DNA from: an uncultured Coprococcus sp. | Lineage (GTDB): Bacteria; Bacillota; Clostridia; Lachnospirales; Lachnospiraceae | NCBI GenBank assembly: GCA_934277375.1 | Contig: CAKQTZ010000005.1 | Coordinates: forward strand, 186,001-250,000 | Length of the DNA: 64,000 nt | Reading direction: 5' to 3' | In this document: positions 16,533-25,063 of the stretch, piece by piece | How the letters are laid out: every line of letters begins with the position of its first letter | How positions within the stretch are numbered: the first letter of the stretch is position 1 | The notes under the pieces: generated by a model | What the model was told of the DNA's origin: nothing | What the model saw: the letters and a program-made list of their open reading frames with translations, nothing else | Database searches by the model: none | Program-made: the position numbers and the translations under genes

Positions 16533-17831
16533 ATGAAAATATTAAGAAATAGTGACTTAAATAATGTTGACAACACAAATAAAATAACAAAAGCAAAGAA
16601 ATCAAAATATAATATTATAAAAAAATATAATTCTGAATATCTGATTATAAATACTAACTCAAATGCAATTGTAGTTTTAGACGAAGATGAGTGTGATAAT
16701 TTGAAGAAGATAGATGATATATCTACTGAGTTTGATTGCAGAATGCTAGATTTAGGACTTATTGTGTTGAAGGATTATGATGAATTAGAGGAAATAAAAG
16801 AAAATATTAGACAATCTGCTCTGAATTCTCAAAATGCAGATATTTTTACAATATATCCCACTCAAAAATGTAACGCAAATTGTCAGTATTGTTTTGAAAA
16901 GAATGAAGAAAAAATTGAAATGTCAACTGTGATTGAGCAAGGGCTTATTGAATATTTAAAGCGGAAAATCAATACAGATCACAGAACAATTATTCGCTGG
17001 TTTGGAGGAGAACCGCTATTAGCATCAAATGTAATCGATAGTGTTTCAAAAAAATTAAAGCTGGAAGGTTATTGCTTTAATGCTATGATTACTACTAATG
17101 CAATTATGCTAAATCCCAATTTGATTAAAAAAGCCAGAAATGATTGGAATATAACTAGCATTCATTTGACTATTGATGGATACGGAGAAACGCATGGAAA
17201 GAGAAAAGGAATTAAAAATCTAGGCGAATATGAAAGGTTACTTGGAAATATAAAATGTTTATTGGAAAATAAGATTGTCGTGGTTTGCAGGATTAATGTC
17301 GATAAATCTAATGAAAATCAGTTAGATCTTATAATAAATGATTTGAAAAGATTTTCGGGTGAAAAAAACTTTTTCGTAGATATAGCACCGCTTCGAGGGA
17401 AAGGAGTGCAATATTTTGTTGAATCAGAATATTCAGAATTGTATGCAAAAGCTCATGAAAAACTATATAATGCAAATCTAATTCATAATTTTTGCGATGT
17501 GATACCTAAACGTTTACATGAGAACTGTGTAGCATGTGTAAATAATAGTGTTGTAATAAATGCGCGAGGCAATCTTTTCAAATGCTCATTGCACTCAACA
17601 GATGAAGCTAACAAGTTAGGAACAATATATACTGGTATTACGGAAGATGATAAAGCTTGGTCTGATATGTCAATTAGGAATGAATGTGAACAGTGTAAAT
17701 TATTGCCAGTTTGTTTTGGGGGATGTAAGGAGTTTTTAAGAAATAAAACTAGTAATGGTGTTCCGTGTAGAAAGGTTAAATATTATTTGGAAGAAAGTAT
17801 GGATCAAATTTACAAATATTATTGCAAGTAA
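16533..17831 (+). CDS. Radical SAM/SPASM protein D with PqqD-like N-terminal domain
   Basis: 432 residues. Residues about 23-80 look like a PqqD-type precursor-recognition domain. The radical SAM motif is at Cys113-Cys117-Cys120 (KCNANCQYCF), then RWFGGEPLL, TTNA and TIDG. The SPASM tail has CVACVN, KCSLH, CEQCKLLPVCFGGC and a terminal Cys. This architecture is typical of maturases of Cys-containing RiPPs, where the N-terminal domain holds the leader peptide. It is the last gene of the cluster; no transporter, protease or immunity gene follows before the amino-acid importer. Confidence 0.88.
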   Translation: MKILRNSDLNNVDNTNKITKAKKSKYNIIKKYNSEYLIINTNSNAIVVLDEDECDNLKKIDDISTEFDCRMLDLGLIVLKDYDELEEIKENIRQSALNSQNADIFTIYPTQKCNANCQYCFEKNEEKIEMSTVIEQGLIEYLKRKINTDHRTIIRWFGGEPLLASNVIDSVSKKLKLEGYCFNAMITTNAIMLNPNLIKKARNDWNITSIHLTIDGYGETHGKRKGIKNLGEYERLLGNIKCLLENKIVVVCRINVDKSNENQLDLIINDLKRFSGEKNFFVDIAPLRGKGVQYFVESEYSELYAKAHEKLYNANLIHNFCDVIPKRLHENCVACVNNSVVINARGNLFKCSLHSTDEANKLGTIYTGITEDDKAWSDMSIRNECEQCKLLPVCFGGCKEFLRNKTSNGVPCRKVKYYLEESMDQIYKYYCK

Positions 17832-17953
17832 ATGAGTTGTCGTATATATACTACTATAAATTGAGGTGAAAAAGCCCATGTGAATGGTAGGTACTGATGA
17901 TTAATTTGGAGATTTGGAACGTGAAAAGCTATGAATTTTTCCATAATCTTAGG

Positions 17954-18054
17954 TTTGACTTTACTATGATAAACTGTTACTATGTTACCGTGTTGTGCCC
18001 TAATAGGGCTGTTTATCATGCAGATGCCCGGTGTAGTGTGTTTCATGCATCTGC
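17954..18054 (+). promoter_or_regulatory. Candidate promoter and structured leader of the amino-acid ABC operon
   Basis: TTGACT (17954-17959), 18-nt spacer, TACTAT (17978-17983). An outer 9-bp inverted repeat ATGATAAAC/GTTTATCAT (17966-17974 and 18011-18019) encloses the hairpin GCCCTA/TAGGGC (17997-18009). A further perfect GCAGATGC/GCATCTGC hairpin lies at 18020-18054. There is no T run, T-box or known riboswitch core that I recognise. This region also marks the return from AT-rich to normal composition. Confidence 0.45.
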
Positions 18055-18091
18055 CAAGTATATTTAAGTATATTTCAGGAGGAAAAAAAGT

Positions 18092-18889
18092 ATGAAAAAG
18101 TTATTATCACTGCTCTTAGTGGCTGCAATGGGACTTTCACTGGTTGGATGTGGCGGATCTGATAACGGATCAAAGAGTGAGTCAAAGAGTGATCTGGAGT
18201 ATGTAAAGGATAAGGGAACTCTCGTTGTCGGCGTTACAGACTTCGCACCGATGGATTACAAGGATGAGTCAGGCAACTGGATCGGATTTGACGCAGATAT
18301 GGCATCAGCATTTGCAGAGAGCCTTGGCGTAAAGGCAGAGTTCGTGGAGATAGACTGGGACAACAAGATCATGGAGCTTGACGGCAAGACCATCGACTGT
18401 GTATGGAATGGTATGACACTCACAGATGAGGTTACAAGCTCAATGGCATGTTCAGACGCATATTGCAACAATGCTCAGGTAGTTATCGTGCCAAATGATA
18501 AGGCAGACAAGTATCAGACAGTTGACAGCATCAAGGAGCTTACATTTGCTGTAGAGGCAGGAAGCGCAGGAGAGGATCAGGCTAAGGAGCTTGGGCTCAA
18601 CTATACAGCAGTAAAGGCACAGGCAGATGCACTCATGGAGGTTGCAGCTGGAACATCAGATGCAGCAATCATTGATTCGCTCATGGCAGCAGCTATGGTT
18701 GGCGAGGGAACAGGTTATGACAAGCTCACATACACTGTAGGTCTTAACAGTGAGGAGTATGGCGTTGGCTTCAGAAAGGACTCAGATCTTGTAGCTGAGC
18801 TCAACAAGTTCTTTGCAGACAGCAAGGCTGACGGCTCAATGGAGAAGTGTGCTGAGACATATAAGGTACAGGCTGCACTTACAAAGTAA
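18092..18889 (+). CDS. Amino-acid ABC transporter, substrate-binding lipoprotein
   Basis: 265 residues. An N-terminal signal with lipobox LVGC is followed by a Ser-rich linker, then a family-3 solute-binding domain: LVVGVTDFAPMDYKDESG near the start and GFDADMASAFAESLGV. It captures a polar amino acid (possibly glutamine, histidine or arginine; not resolvable) outside the cell and delivers it to the permease encoded next. RBS is CAGGAGG. It is the first gene of a binding protein-permease-ATPase operon. Confidence 0.92.
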   Translation: MKKLLSLLLVAAMGLSLVGCGGSDNGSKSESKSDLEYVKDKGTLVVGVTDFAPMDYKDESGNWIGFDADMASAFAESLGVKAEFVEIDWDNKIMELDGKTIDCVWNGMTLTDEVTSSMACSDAYCNNAQVVIVPNDKADKYQTVDSIKELTFAVEAGSAGEDQAKELGLNYTAVKAQADALMEVAAGTSDAAIIDSLMAAAMVGEGTGYDKLTYTVGLNSEEYGVGFRKDSDLVAELNKFFADSKADGSMEKCAETYKVQAALTK

Positions 18890-18939
18890 TAGATAAGATA
18901 TAATTAGTATTTTTACCATCACTTAGAGAGAAAATTATT

Positions 18940-19626
18940 ATGGATTTGTTTTTTGAACAGCTCCCGGTCGTACTTGGAGCTCTTAATACAGGATTTATAC
19001 AGACATTAAAATTGTTCTTCGTGACATTGCTCGGTGCATTTCCGCTTGGACTTCTTATAGCACTCGGTTCCATGTCAAAGTTTAAACCACTCAGCTATCT
19101 TATGAAGTTCATCGTATGGATAGTGAGAGGTACACCACTTATGATACAGCTGCTCATCATATATTTTTTTCCGGGACTTGTATTTCACAATCCGATATGG
19201 GGCGGCGGCGAAGGCGGAAGATTTGTTGCGGCATCAGTGTCATTCATAGTGAACTATGCCTGCTATTTCTCAGAGATTTATCGTGGAGGTATTCAGGGTA
19301 TTCCTGTAGGACAGGAGGAGGCCGGACTCGTGCTCGGCATGACTCCAAAGCAGATATTCTTCAAGGTCAAGCTTTTGCAGATGATAAAGAAGATAGTTCC
19401 GGCAATGTCCAACGAGATCATAACTCTGGTCAAGGATACTTCACTTGCCCGTATCATCGCACTTCAGGAGATCATCTGGGCAGGACAGGCATTCATGAAG
19501 GGTTCACAGGGAATCTCAGGTGCAATATGGCCACTCTTCTTCTGCGCATTCTACTATCTGATATGGAATGGCATAATCACAGTTTTACTTGGCAAATTAG
19601 AGAAGAAACTTGATTTTTTTAGATAG
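18940..19626 (+). CDS. Amino-acid ABC transporter permease (HisM/GlnP family)
   Basis: 228 residues. Hydrophobic segments lie at about 15-45, 55-75, 85-110 and 190-215. The family permease motif EEAGLVLGMTPKQIF, which contacts the ATPase, is at about 127-141, and RGTPLMIQLL is at about 64-73. It forms the membrane channel of the polar amino-acid importer. No strong ribosome site is visible; GAGAGAAAA precedes the ATG. Confidence 0.93.
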   Translation: MDLFFEQLPVVLGALNTGFIQTLKLFFVTLLGAFPLGLLIALGSMSKFKPLSYLMKFIVWIVRGTPLMIQLLIIYFFPGLVFHNPIWGGGEGGRFVAASVSFIVNYACYFSEIYRGGIQGIPVGQEEAGLVLGMTPKQIFFKVKLLQMIKKIVPAMSNEIITLVKDTSLARIIALQEIIWAGQAFMKGSQGISGAIWPLFFCAFYYLIWNGIITVLLGKLEKKLDFFR

Positions 19627-19641
19627 GAAGGAGAAGCGGAC

Positions 19642-20421
19642 ATGGCGATATTAGAGGTTGAACATATAAAAAAGAAGTTTGGCAAGACAGATGTGCTCAA
19701 GGATATAAGCTTTTCTCTGGATCAGGGCGAGGTTCTTTCTATCATAGGATCATCAGGAAGTGGAAAGACAACACTTCTTCGCTGTCTGAATTTTCTAGAG
19801 ATGCCGGACAATGGAGTTATCCGTGTAAAAGATGAAATCCTGCTTGACACTGACAAGCCGGAGACACTCAAGGAATCAGAGGTGCGCAAGAAGAGACTGC
19901 ATTTTGGACTTGTGTTCCAGTCATTTAATCTCTTTCCACAGTACACAGCGCTTCAGAACGTAATGCTTGCGAGGGAGCTTTTGGCAAAGGAGAGACCGGA
20001 TTTCAAAGTAAACAAGAAGAATATACTTGACGAGATAAGAGTCCAGGCAGAGGAACTTCTCCGCCAGATGGGACTTGAGGAAAGAATGAACAACTATCCT
20101 CACCAGCTTTCAGGCGGACAGTGTCAGCGAGTTGCCATAGCAAGGGCGCTTGCGTTGCAGCCAGACATCCTGTGTTTCGATGAGCCTACATCGGCTCTTG
20201 ATCCGGAGCTCACAGGAGAGGTACTTAAGGTTCTCAGAAACCTTGCAGACAAAAAGACGACCATGATAATTGTTACCCATGAGATGGCATTTGCAAAGGA
20301 TGTTGCAAGCCAGGTCATATTCATGGATGATGGATACATACTTGAGCAGGGAAGGCCTGACCAGGTATTTGACAATCCGAAGATGGAGAGGACAAAACAG
20401 TTCCTTTCATCATATTCATAA
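19642..20421 (+). CDS. Amino-acid ABC transporter ATP-binding protein
   Basis: 259 residues. Walker A is GSSGSGKTT, the Q-loop region is VFQSFNLFPQ, the signature is LSGGQCQR, Walker B is ILCFDEPTSALDPE, and the switch His is in VTHEM. It is a GlnQ/HisP-type ATPase that powers uptake by the two preceding gene products. It is followed by a strong terminator. An insert of about 15-20 residues lies after the Q-loop (AKERPDFKVNKKN). Confidence 0.94.
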   Translation: MAILEVEHIKKKFGKTDVLKDISFSLDQGEVLSIIGSSGSGKTTLLRCLNFLEMPDNGVIRVKDEILLDTDKPETLKESEVRKKRLHFGLVFQSFNLFPQYTALQNVMLARELLAKERPDFKVNKKNILDEIRVQAEELLRQMGLEERMNNYPHQLSGGQCQRVAIARALALQPDILCFDEPTSALDPELTGEVLKVLRNLADKKTTMIIVTHEMAFAKDVASQVIFMDDGYILEQGRPDQVFDNPKMERTKQFLSSYS

Positions 20422-20433
20422 AAGATGTATACG

Positions 20434-20475
20434 ATCCCGGTGTATCGACAGGAGTCGATATTTCGGGATTTTTTT
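20434..20475 (+). terminator. Rho-independent terminator after the amino-acid transporter operon
   Basis: ATCCCG/CGGGAT outer stem, ATCGAC/GTCGAT inner stem, then a T7 run. Confidence 0.88.
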
Positions 20476-20551
20476 ATGCAGTGATGACACGGAGGAAACA
20501 ATAAAGTATAGTAGTAGATAAGTAGGTGTTCACAATAGGAGGAATTTGTTT

Positions 20552-21397
20552 ATGCGCAAGATACTTGTCATAGAAGATGACAAAGAAATAAACCGGCTTA
20601 TCTGCGAATATTTGACAGAAAGTGGCTATGAGCTGATATCAGCCACAAATGGCATAGCGGGGCTGTCTATTCTCGAAAGCACACCGGACATCGATCTATG
20701 TCTGCTGGATCTCATGCTGCCGATGAAGAGTGGCGACAGAGTCATGCAGAGTCTCAGGGGATTTTCTGATGTTCCGGTTATTGTGCTTTCGGCTAAGGAT
20801 ACGGTTCAGACGAAGATAGATCTGTTCAGGCTTGGCGTTGATGACTATATCACAAAGCCGTTTGATCTGGATGAGCTGCTTGTAAGGGTGGAGGCGGTGA
20901 TGAACCGCTGTATATATAGAAAATCTTCTGGATATCCATGCGGCATCAAGGGGATAGATGGATATTCTTCAAATGACAAAAAAAGTGTAGCAAGTATGGA
21001 TATTAGAGACAGATTAAATCCTGAAAGAGGAAATACAAATGTTGGCGTAGCATCGGGAAATGAAATCAACACTAAGAATACTAAGGTATTGCATCAGGGT
21101 TACACATATATTTACAAGTACCTCACCATGGATGATGAGGCAAAGAATGTCACGGTAAATGGCAATAAGCTGGACATTACTGCAAAGGAGTATGGAATAT
21201 TGAGGCTGTTGCTGACAAATCCGAACAAGCTTTTTTCAAAGGCAAATCTGTTCGAGAGTGTGTGGGATGAGACATATTATCCGGAGGACAATGTCCTCAA
21301 AGTTCACATGAGCAATCTCAGAAATAAGATAAAAAAGTATGATGACCAGGAGTACATAGAGACCGTCTGGGGCATGGGATACAAGCTTGCGGAATGA
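20552..21397 (+). CDS. OmpR/PhoB-family response regulator with an extended linker
   Basis: 281 residues versus about 225-235 for the family. The receiver domain (1-120) has the acidic pair EDD, the phosphoacceptor Asp in LCLLDLMLP and Lys in ITKPFDLDEL. The C-terminal winged helix (about 185-281) has ITAKEYGILRLLL and VHMSNLRNKIKKY. Between them lies an unusually long, polar, low-complexity linker (about 125-185). It is grouped with an ABC exporter and a histidine kinase, the layout of BceRS/SpaRK-like systems that respond to antimicrobial peptides. RBS is AGGAGG. Confidence 0.92.
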   Translation: MRKILVIEDDKEINRLICEYLTESGYELISATNGIAGLSILESTPDIDLCLLDLMLPMKSGDRVMQSLRGFSDVPVIVLSAKDTVQTKIDLFRLGVDDYITKPFDLDELLVRVEAVMNRCIYRKSSGYPCGIKGIDGYSSNDKKSVASMDIRDRLNPERGNTNVGVASGNEINTKNTKVLHQGYTYIYKYLTMDDEAKNVTVNGNKLDITAKEYGILRLLLTNPNKLFSKANLFESVWDETYYPEDNVLKVHMSNLRNKIKKYDDQEYIETVWGMGYKLAE

Positions 21398-21411
21398 TTC
21401 TTAACCTTTTC

Positions 21412-21527
21412 TTTACATTTGAATTTACCATTTCTTTATGCATAGAAGGTAATATATAAAATGTGAAGAGACAGCGTAGGTGATCGCGGGATCAAAAGAG
21501 CTGGATATGATTTTACATACGCGATCA
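21412..21527 (+). promoter_or_regulatory. Candidate response-regulator site and leader hairpin before the ABC genes
   Basis: Direct repeats TTTACATTT (21412-21420) and TTTACCATTT (21424-21433) are spaced about one helical turn apart, as expected for an OmpR-family regulator. A TAATAT hexamer follows at 21450-21455. A TGATCGCG/CGCGATCA inverted repeat spans 21481-21527. The role is inferred from position between regulator and target genes. Confidence 0.4.
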
Positions 21528-21559
21528 TCAGATGTGTAAATCGGGGAAGGGAGCAGCAT

Positions 21560-22525
21560 ATGGCGAGCGTGATAAGCCTTAAGGGGCTGACCAAAGTGTA
21601 TGGCGATAAGCGTGTTGTGGACAATTTTTCGCTGGACGTTGAAAAGGGACACATATATGGCCTGATAGGACCAAATGGAGCGGGCAAGACCACCATAATG
21701 AAGATGATAGCGGGACTTATAGATCCTGCTGAGGGAGAGATAGAGCTGTTTGGCTCAGGCAAGGGTCTGGATGCGAACAGGGAGAGAACGAGCTTTATGA
21801 TCGAGGCTCCGTATCTGGACAAGAGTTTTACAGCCAGGGAGAATATGGAGTACATCAGCCGGCTCAGGGGAGTGGCGGATTCATCTAAGATAGATGAGAT
21901 ACTTGAACTTGTGGGGCTGGCAAATACCGGGAAGAAGCTGGTGAAGCATTTTTCACTTGGAATGAAGCAGAGACTTGGAATAGGCATGGCATTGCTGCCA
22001 GACCCGGAAATCATGATACTCGATGAGCCTGTGAACGGACTTGACCCGGAGGGAATCGTGGAGGTGAGGAATCTTCTTAAGAGACTGAAGGATGAGAGGG
22101 GGATAACGATACTTATCTCCAGCCATTTGCTTGCCGAACTTTCGGAGCTCTGTACGGATTTTGCCATAATCGACAGGGGTGTGCTGGTGGAATGCATTTC
22201 CAAGGAAGAACTGGATGAGAACTGCAGGAGCTACATAGAAGTGGCGACGGATGACACGGAAAGACTTGTGACGGTCATTGAGCAGGATCTCGGAATATCA
22301 GGTTACAAAGTGATGGAAAACGGAGACATCCGTATCTATGATATGCTGACAGAACTTAAGACCGTGTCAAGAGCGATAACGGCATCAGGACTTACTATAC
22401 TCAAGTTTCATGTACAGGGGGAGAATCTGGAGGAGTATTTCCTGTCTAGGGTATCATCATCCGGTGATGATAGTAATGCTCCGAAGAGCTTTGTTGGCAA
22501 GATGCTCAGAAAGGCAGGTAGATAG
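21560..22525 (+). CDS. ABC transporter ATP-binding protein, bacitracin/lantibiotic-resistance type
   Basis: 321 residues. Walker A is GPNGAGKTT, the signature is FSLGMKQR, Walker B is IMILDEPVNGLDPEG and the switch His is in LISSHLL. The C-terminal extension (about 215-321) is characteristic of BcrA/NatA-like ATPases. It pairs with the membrane protein encoded 1 nt downstream and with the regulator-kinase pair around it. The likely role is export of, or protection from, membrane-active peptides. Confidence 0.9.
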   Translation: MASVISLKGLTKVYGDKRVVDNFSLDVEKGHIYGLIGPNGAGKTTIMKMIAGLIDPAEGEIELFGSGKGLDANRERTSFMIEAPYLDKSFTARENMEYISRLRGVADSSKIDEILELVGLANTGKKLVKHFSLGMKQRLGIGMALLPDPEIMILDEPVNGLDPEGIVEVRNLLKRLKDERGITILISSHLLAELSELCTDFAIIDRGVLVECISKEELDENCRSYIEVATDDTERLVTVIEQDLGISGYKVMENGDIRIYDMLTELKTVSRAITASGLTILKFHVQGENLEEYFLSRVSSSGDDSNAPKSFVGKMLRKAGR

Positions 22526-22526
22526 T

Positions 22527-23261
22527 ATGAACAGACTTATGAGAGCGGAGTGGTACCGTGTGAGGAAAACCTATCATCTGTCAGTGTGGGCGGTTGCGCT
22601 GTGTGTATTTATGATTTATCTGGGGTACATGGATGTCGGTTTTGACAGTGCAAGCTCGGGAGTAGAGGCATTTGGAATGTTTCTTGAGAAGGATCTTCTG
22701 CTTATGACGTATCTTCCGCTGATCATCGCAGGCATGTACGTGACATCATATGAGAACAAGGTGCTCTGTTACGAGGTTATGGCGGGCAATAGGACGTCTA
22801 GGCTGCTGATTTCCAAGCTGTTTACAGTTGTGCCGTTCATGTCGGTCATCAGCATAGCGCTGATGATCTCTCCTATACTGTATTTCGGAGCGAAGAATGG
22901 TTATGGAGATACGAAGTATCTTGCGCTCAGGATATTAATCGTTGCTGTGATATGTATCAGAGTGCTCAGCTGTTCGGTGCTCATCATGACAACCTTCAAA
23001 TCCGCCGTAGGAATGTTTGTGGTGTTCCTCAGATTCCTGATACTAGAGGCATTCGGAAGCCTGATGATAGACATGGTAAATGAGGGCGGCGGTACAGTAT
23101 CAAAGGCAACTTACTGTCTTGTGGGAGGTGGCCTGACATGCTCCGGTATGCCGGATATCGCATCTCAGGACGTGATAATCTGTGTGGTGGCAGGAGTTAT
23201 TGAAATACTCATCTGGTATGTGTTATCCTATAATAGCTATGAAAAAAAGTGGTTCAACTGA
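22527..23261 (+). CDS. ABC-2 type membrane permease
   Basis: 244 residues with about six hydrophobic segments (starting near 15, 60, 105, 150, 180 and 220). The start MNRLMRAEWYRVRKTYHLS is typical of BcrB/LanE-type permeases, which begin with a short amphipathic RAEWYRVR helix. ATG 22527 is chosen because it follows directly after the ATPase gene; a long in-frame N-terminal extension would overlap that gene. It is the membrane partner of the ATPase. Confidence 0.85.
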   Translation: MNRLMRAEWYRVRKTYHLSVWAVALCVFMIYLGYMDVGFDSASSGVEAFGMFLEKDLLLMTYLPLIIAGMYVTSYENKVLCYEVMAGNRTSRLLISKLFTVVPFMSVISIALMISPILYFGAKNGYGDTKYLALRILIVAVICIRVLSCSVLIMTTFKSAVGMFVVFLRFLILEAFGSLMIDMVNEGGGTVSKATYCLVGGGLTCSGMPDIASQDVIICVVAGVIEILIWYVLSYNSYEKKWFN

Positions 23262-23322
23262 TGACGTACAGCACATGACGCTGGAAATGTGCTGGCGTCT
23301 GACAGATAAGGGCAGATAGGGT

Positions 23323-24231
23323 ATGGATATCTATTATAAGATTGTGATCGGACTGTTGCTTATTATAGCGGCAGTCCTTTTTATACGGGTGATACAGTAC
23401 AAGAGGCAGATGCGGATATTTGCGGATAAACTGAAGGCGCGCCTTGACGGCGGTGTGGATCAGGATATACATGTTGAGTATTTCGACAGGGATATCCTGA
23501 GGCTTGCAAATGCGTTAAATGACTATTCGGATCAGATAAAAGAGAAAAAACTGGCGGTGGAGAAGGACAGGGCAAGGCTGAAAAGTGTCATAGCCGGGAT
23601 ATCCCACGACTTCAGAACACCGCTCACGGCGGCAAAGGGGTATATGCAGCTCATGAAAAAGGGCGGATATATCACGGGAAAAGATCAGGAGTATCTTGAT
23701 ATTGCCCTTGCAAAGACAGATTATCTCCGAGTGCTTTCAGATGCATTTTTTGAAGTGTCGTCAGCGGAGGCGAAGGATGACGAGATAGAGACTGCAGATG
23801 TGGATGTGGCGGCACTTCTGACATCCCAGGCATTTGAGCAGTATGACTGGGTGAAGGAGTCTGGGGTAAATGTCACATTTGACATACCTGAGCAGCCGGT
23901 CGCAGTGCGGAGCAATGAGACCATGCTCAGCCGGATATTTGCAAACTTCTTCTCGAATGCGCGGAAATATGCCAAGAGCCGGATATTTGTGAGGCTGGTG
24001 TGTGAGGACGACCGGGTTAAAGTCATATTTGAAAATGACATAGACTCGGACAATGAGATAGATGTTGATACGATATTCGATGCGTTCTGTCGTGGAAAGT
24101 CCAGACAGATGGAGGGCGCAGGGCTGGGACTTTATATAGTAAGGTGTCTTGCGGACAAACTGGGACATGAAGTTAGCGCGGAGGTTGTTGACGGGATATT
24201 TACTATAAATATATCTATGCTAACTGACTGA
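23323..24231 (+). CDS. Sensor histidine kinase, intramembrane-sensing type
   Basis: 302 residues. One N-terminal membrane segment (about 5-24) is followed by a dimerisation box with the phosphoacceptor His in GISHDFRTPLTAAKGY, the N-box in NFFSNARKYAKS and the G-box GAGLGLYIV. It has no extracellular sensor domain, as in kinases that sense through a partner ABC transporter. It lies after the ABC pair, separated from its regulator gene at 20552, so the module order is regulator, ATPase, permease, kinase. Confidence 0.9.
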   Translation: MDIYYKIVIGLLLIIAAVLFIRVIQYKRQMRIFADKLKARLDGGVDQDIHVEYFDRDILRLANALNDYSDQIKEKKLAVEKDRARLKSVIAGISHDFRTPLTAAKGYMQLMKKGGYITGKDQEYLDIALAKTDYLRVLSDAFFEVSSAEAKDDEIETADVDVAALLTSQAFEQYDWVKESGVNVTFDIPEQPVAVRSNETMLSRIFANFFSNARKYAKSRIFVRLVCEDDRVKVIFENDIDSDNEIDVDTIFDAFCRGKSRQMEGAGLGLYIVRCLADKLGHEVSAEVVDGIFTINISMLTD

Positions 24232-24341
24232 AATTAAAAATAATATGACAATAACAATATATTGCAGCACGCATGTGAAAAATATAGATAATGCGGCGTG
24301 TTAAAACATTCATATAAAAATATGGTAGAATACGAAACAGC

Positions 24342-24402
24342 AAAGACACTAAATGTTGCTTGCCCAATATCAGACGGGCAGGCAGCATTTGGTGTCTTTT
24401 TT
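24342..24402 (+). terminator. Long terminator or attenuator hairpin after the kinase gene
   Basis: An approximately 22-bp stem: AAGACAC, AAATG, TGC and TGCCC pair with GGGCA, GCA, CATTT and GTGTCTT, joined by T-G wobbles. Six T follow. A TAGAAT box lies just upstream (24326-24331), and a ribosome site plus short open frame lie just downstream, so it may be an attenuator rather than the end of the kinase operon. Confidence 0.75.
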
Positions 24403-24418
24403 GGTGGAGGAGAGAAGA

Positions 24419-24475
24419 ATGCTTAAGACAACAGGACAATTAATCCGGCAATGCGTTCTACCTCATATCACATGA
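24419..24475 (+). CDS. Possible 18-residue open frame after the attenuator (truncated gene?)
   Basis: GGTGGAGGAGAG precedes the ATG at 24419 by about 5 nt, a very good ribosome site. The frame reads MLKTTGQLIRQCVLPHIT, then stop. No family is recognised. Arrangement as promoter-like box, attenuator, ribosome site, start codon suggests the 5' end of a gene whose body has been lost, or a leader peptide. It converges with the cupin gene. Confidence 0.25.
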   Translation: MLKTTGQLIRQCVLPHIT

Positions 24476-24482
24476 AAACATA

Positions 24483-24917
24483 TCAGCAATCCATTCCCAT
24501 AGCCGTGGCTTTGGTGGCCTGTGTCTCTCCCCTGGGATGATGTGGTGGGGCATAGATGGATGAGAGCTTTAGTGGATTATTGCCGATGTTGATGATGTTG
24601 TGCCATGTTCCGGCCGGTACACAGATGCATTCTCCCGCACAAAGATTCTGACGAAAGCACAGTTCGTTTGGGCAGCAGCCCATCCTGACTGAACACTGTC
24701 CCTGTTCGATCCTGATGATCTGATCGGTATTTTCATGGATTTCCAAACCTACATCGGAGCAGGCAGGTATACACATGACGGTCATCTGCATGAAACAGCC
24801 GGTCCATACGGTTTCACGGTAATTGTGGTTCTGTAACGCTTTCTCCCGGATATCTATAGTGCATATGTTGTCATGACAGTCAGGTCTGTTCGGAGAACAA
24901 TTATTGTAGCATTTCAT
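24483..24917 (-). CDS. Cupin-domain protein with Cys-rich N-terminus
   Basis: 144 residues on the minus strand. The cupin core includes GLEIHENTDQIIRIEQGQ, a variant of the first cupin motif, and CICVPAGTWHNIINIG, the second motif with its His. The first 20 residues hold four Cys (MKCYNNCSPNRPDC). Such small cupins bind a metal and often act as sugar or sensor modules; the reaction is unknown. It is transcribed toward the kinase operon and away from the maltose operon. Confidence 0.8.
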   Translation of the reverse strand: MKCYNNCSPNRPDCHDNICTIDIREKALQNHNYRETVWTGCFMQMTVMCIPACSDVGLEIHENTDQIIRIEQGQCSVRMGCCPNELCFRQNLCAGECICVPAGTWHNIINIGNNPLKLSSIYAPPHHPRGETQATKATAMGMDC

Positions 24918-25063
24918 AGGATAGTCCTTTCAGATTTAGTAGTTGTTCTATTTATAGTATTCAAAAAGGATAGAATATGACAAAAATTATACATTTTTAT
25001 GTAGTCTGGAGGGAGAGCCACATATAGAAAATGCAAAAAGTGATAAAAAAATTGAAATTAGTA

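Noticed and set aside
11289..17880. Insertion sequence or integrase flanking the island
   Set aside because: No transposase or integrase motif, terminal inverted repeats or tRNA attachment site could be seen at either edge; transfer is inferred from composition only.
17832..18091. Search for an exporter, protease or second precursor after the last radical SAM gene
   Set aside because: Only a 10-codon frame without a ribosome site was found; the next genes are an ordinary amino-acid importer of normal composition.
17954..18091. T-box or known riboswitch in the importer leader
   Set aside because: No T-box GGTGG-type sequence, specifier loop or terminator was recognisable.
21436..22203. Long antisense open frame (255 codons) opposite the ABC ATPase gene
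   Set aside because: The plus-strand frame has complete Walker and signature motifs. The minus frame is Ser/Pro-rich low-information sequence typical of a shadow and has no ribosome site.
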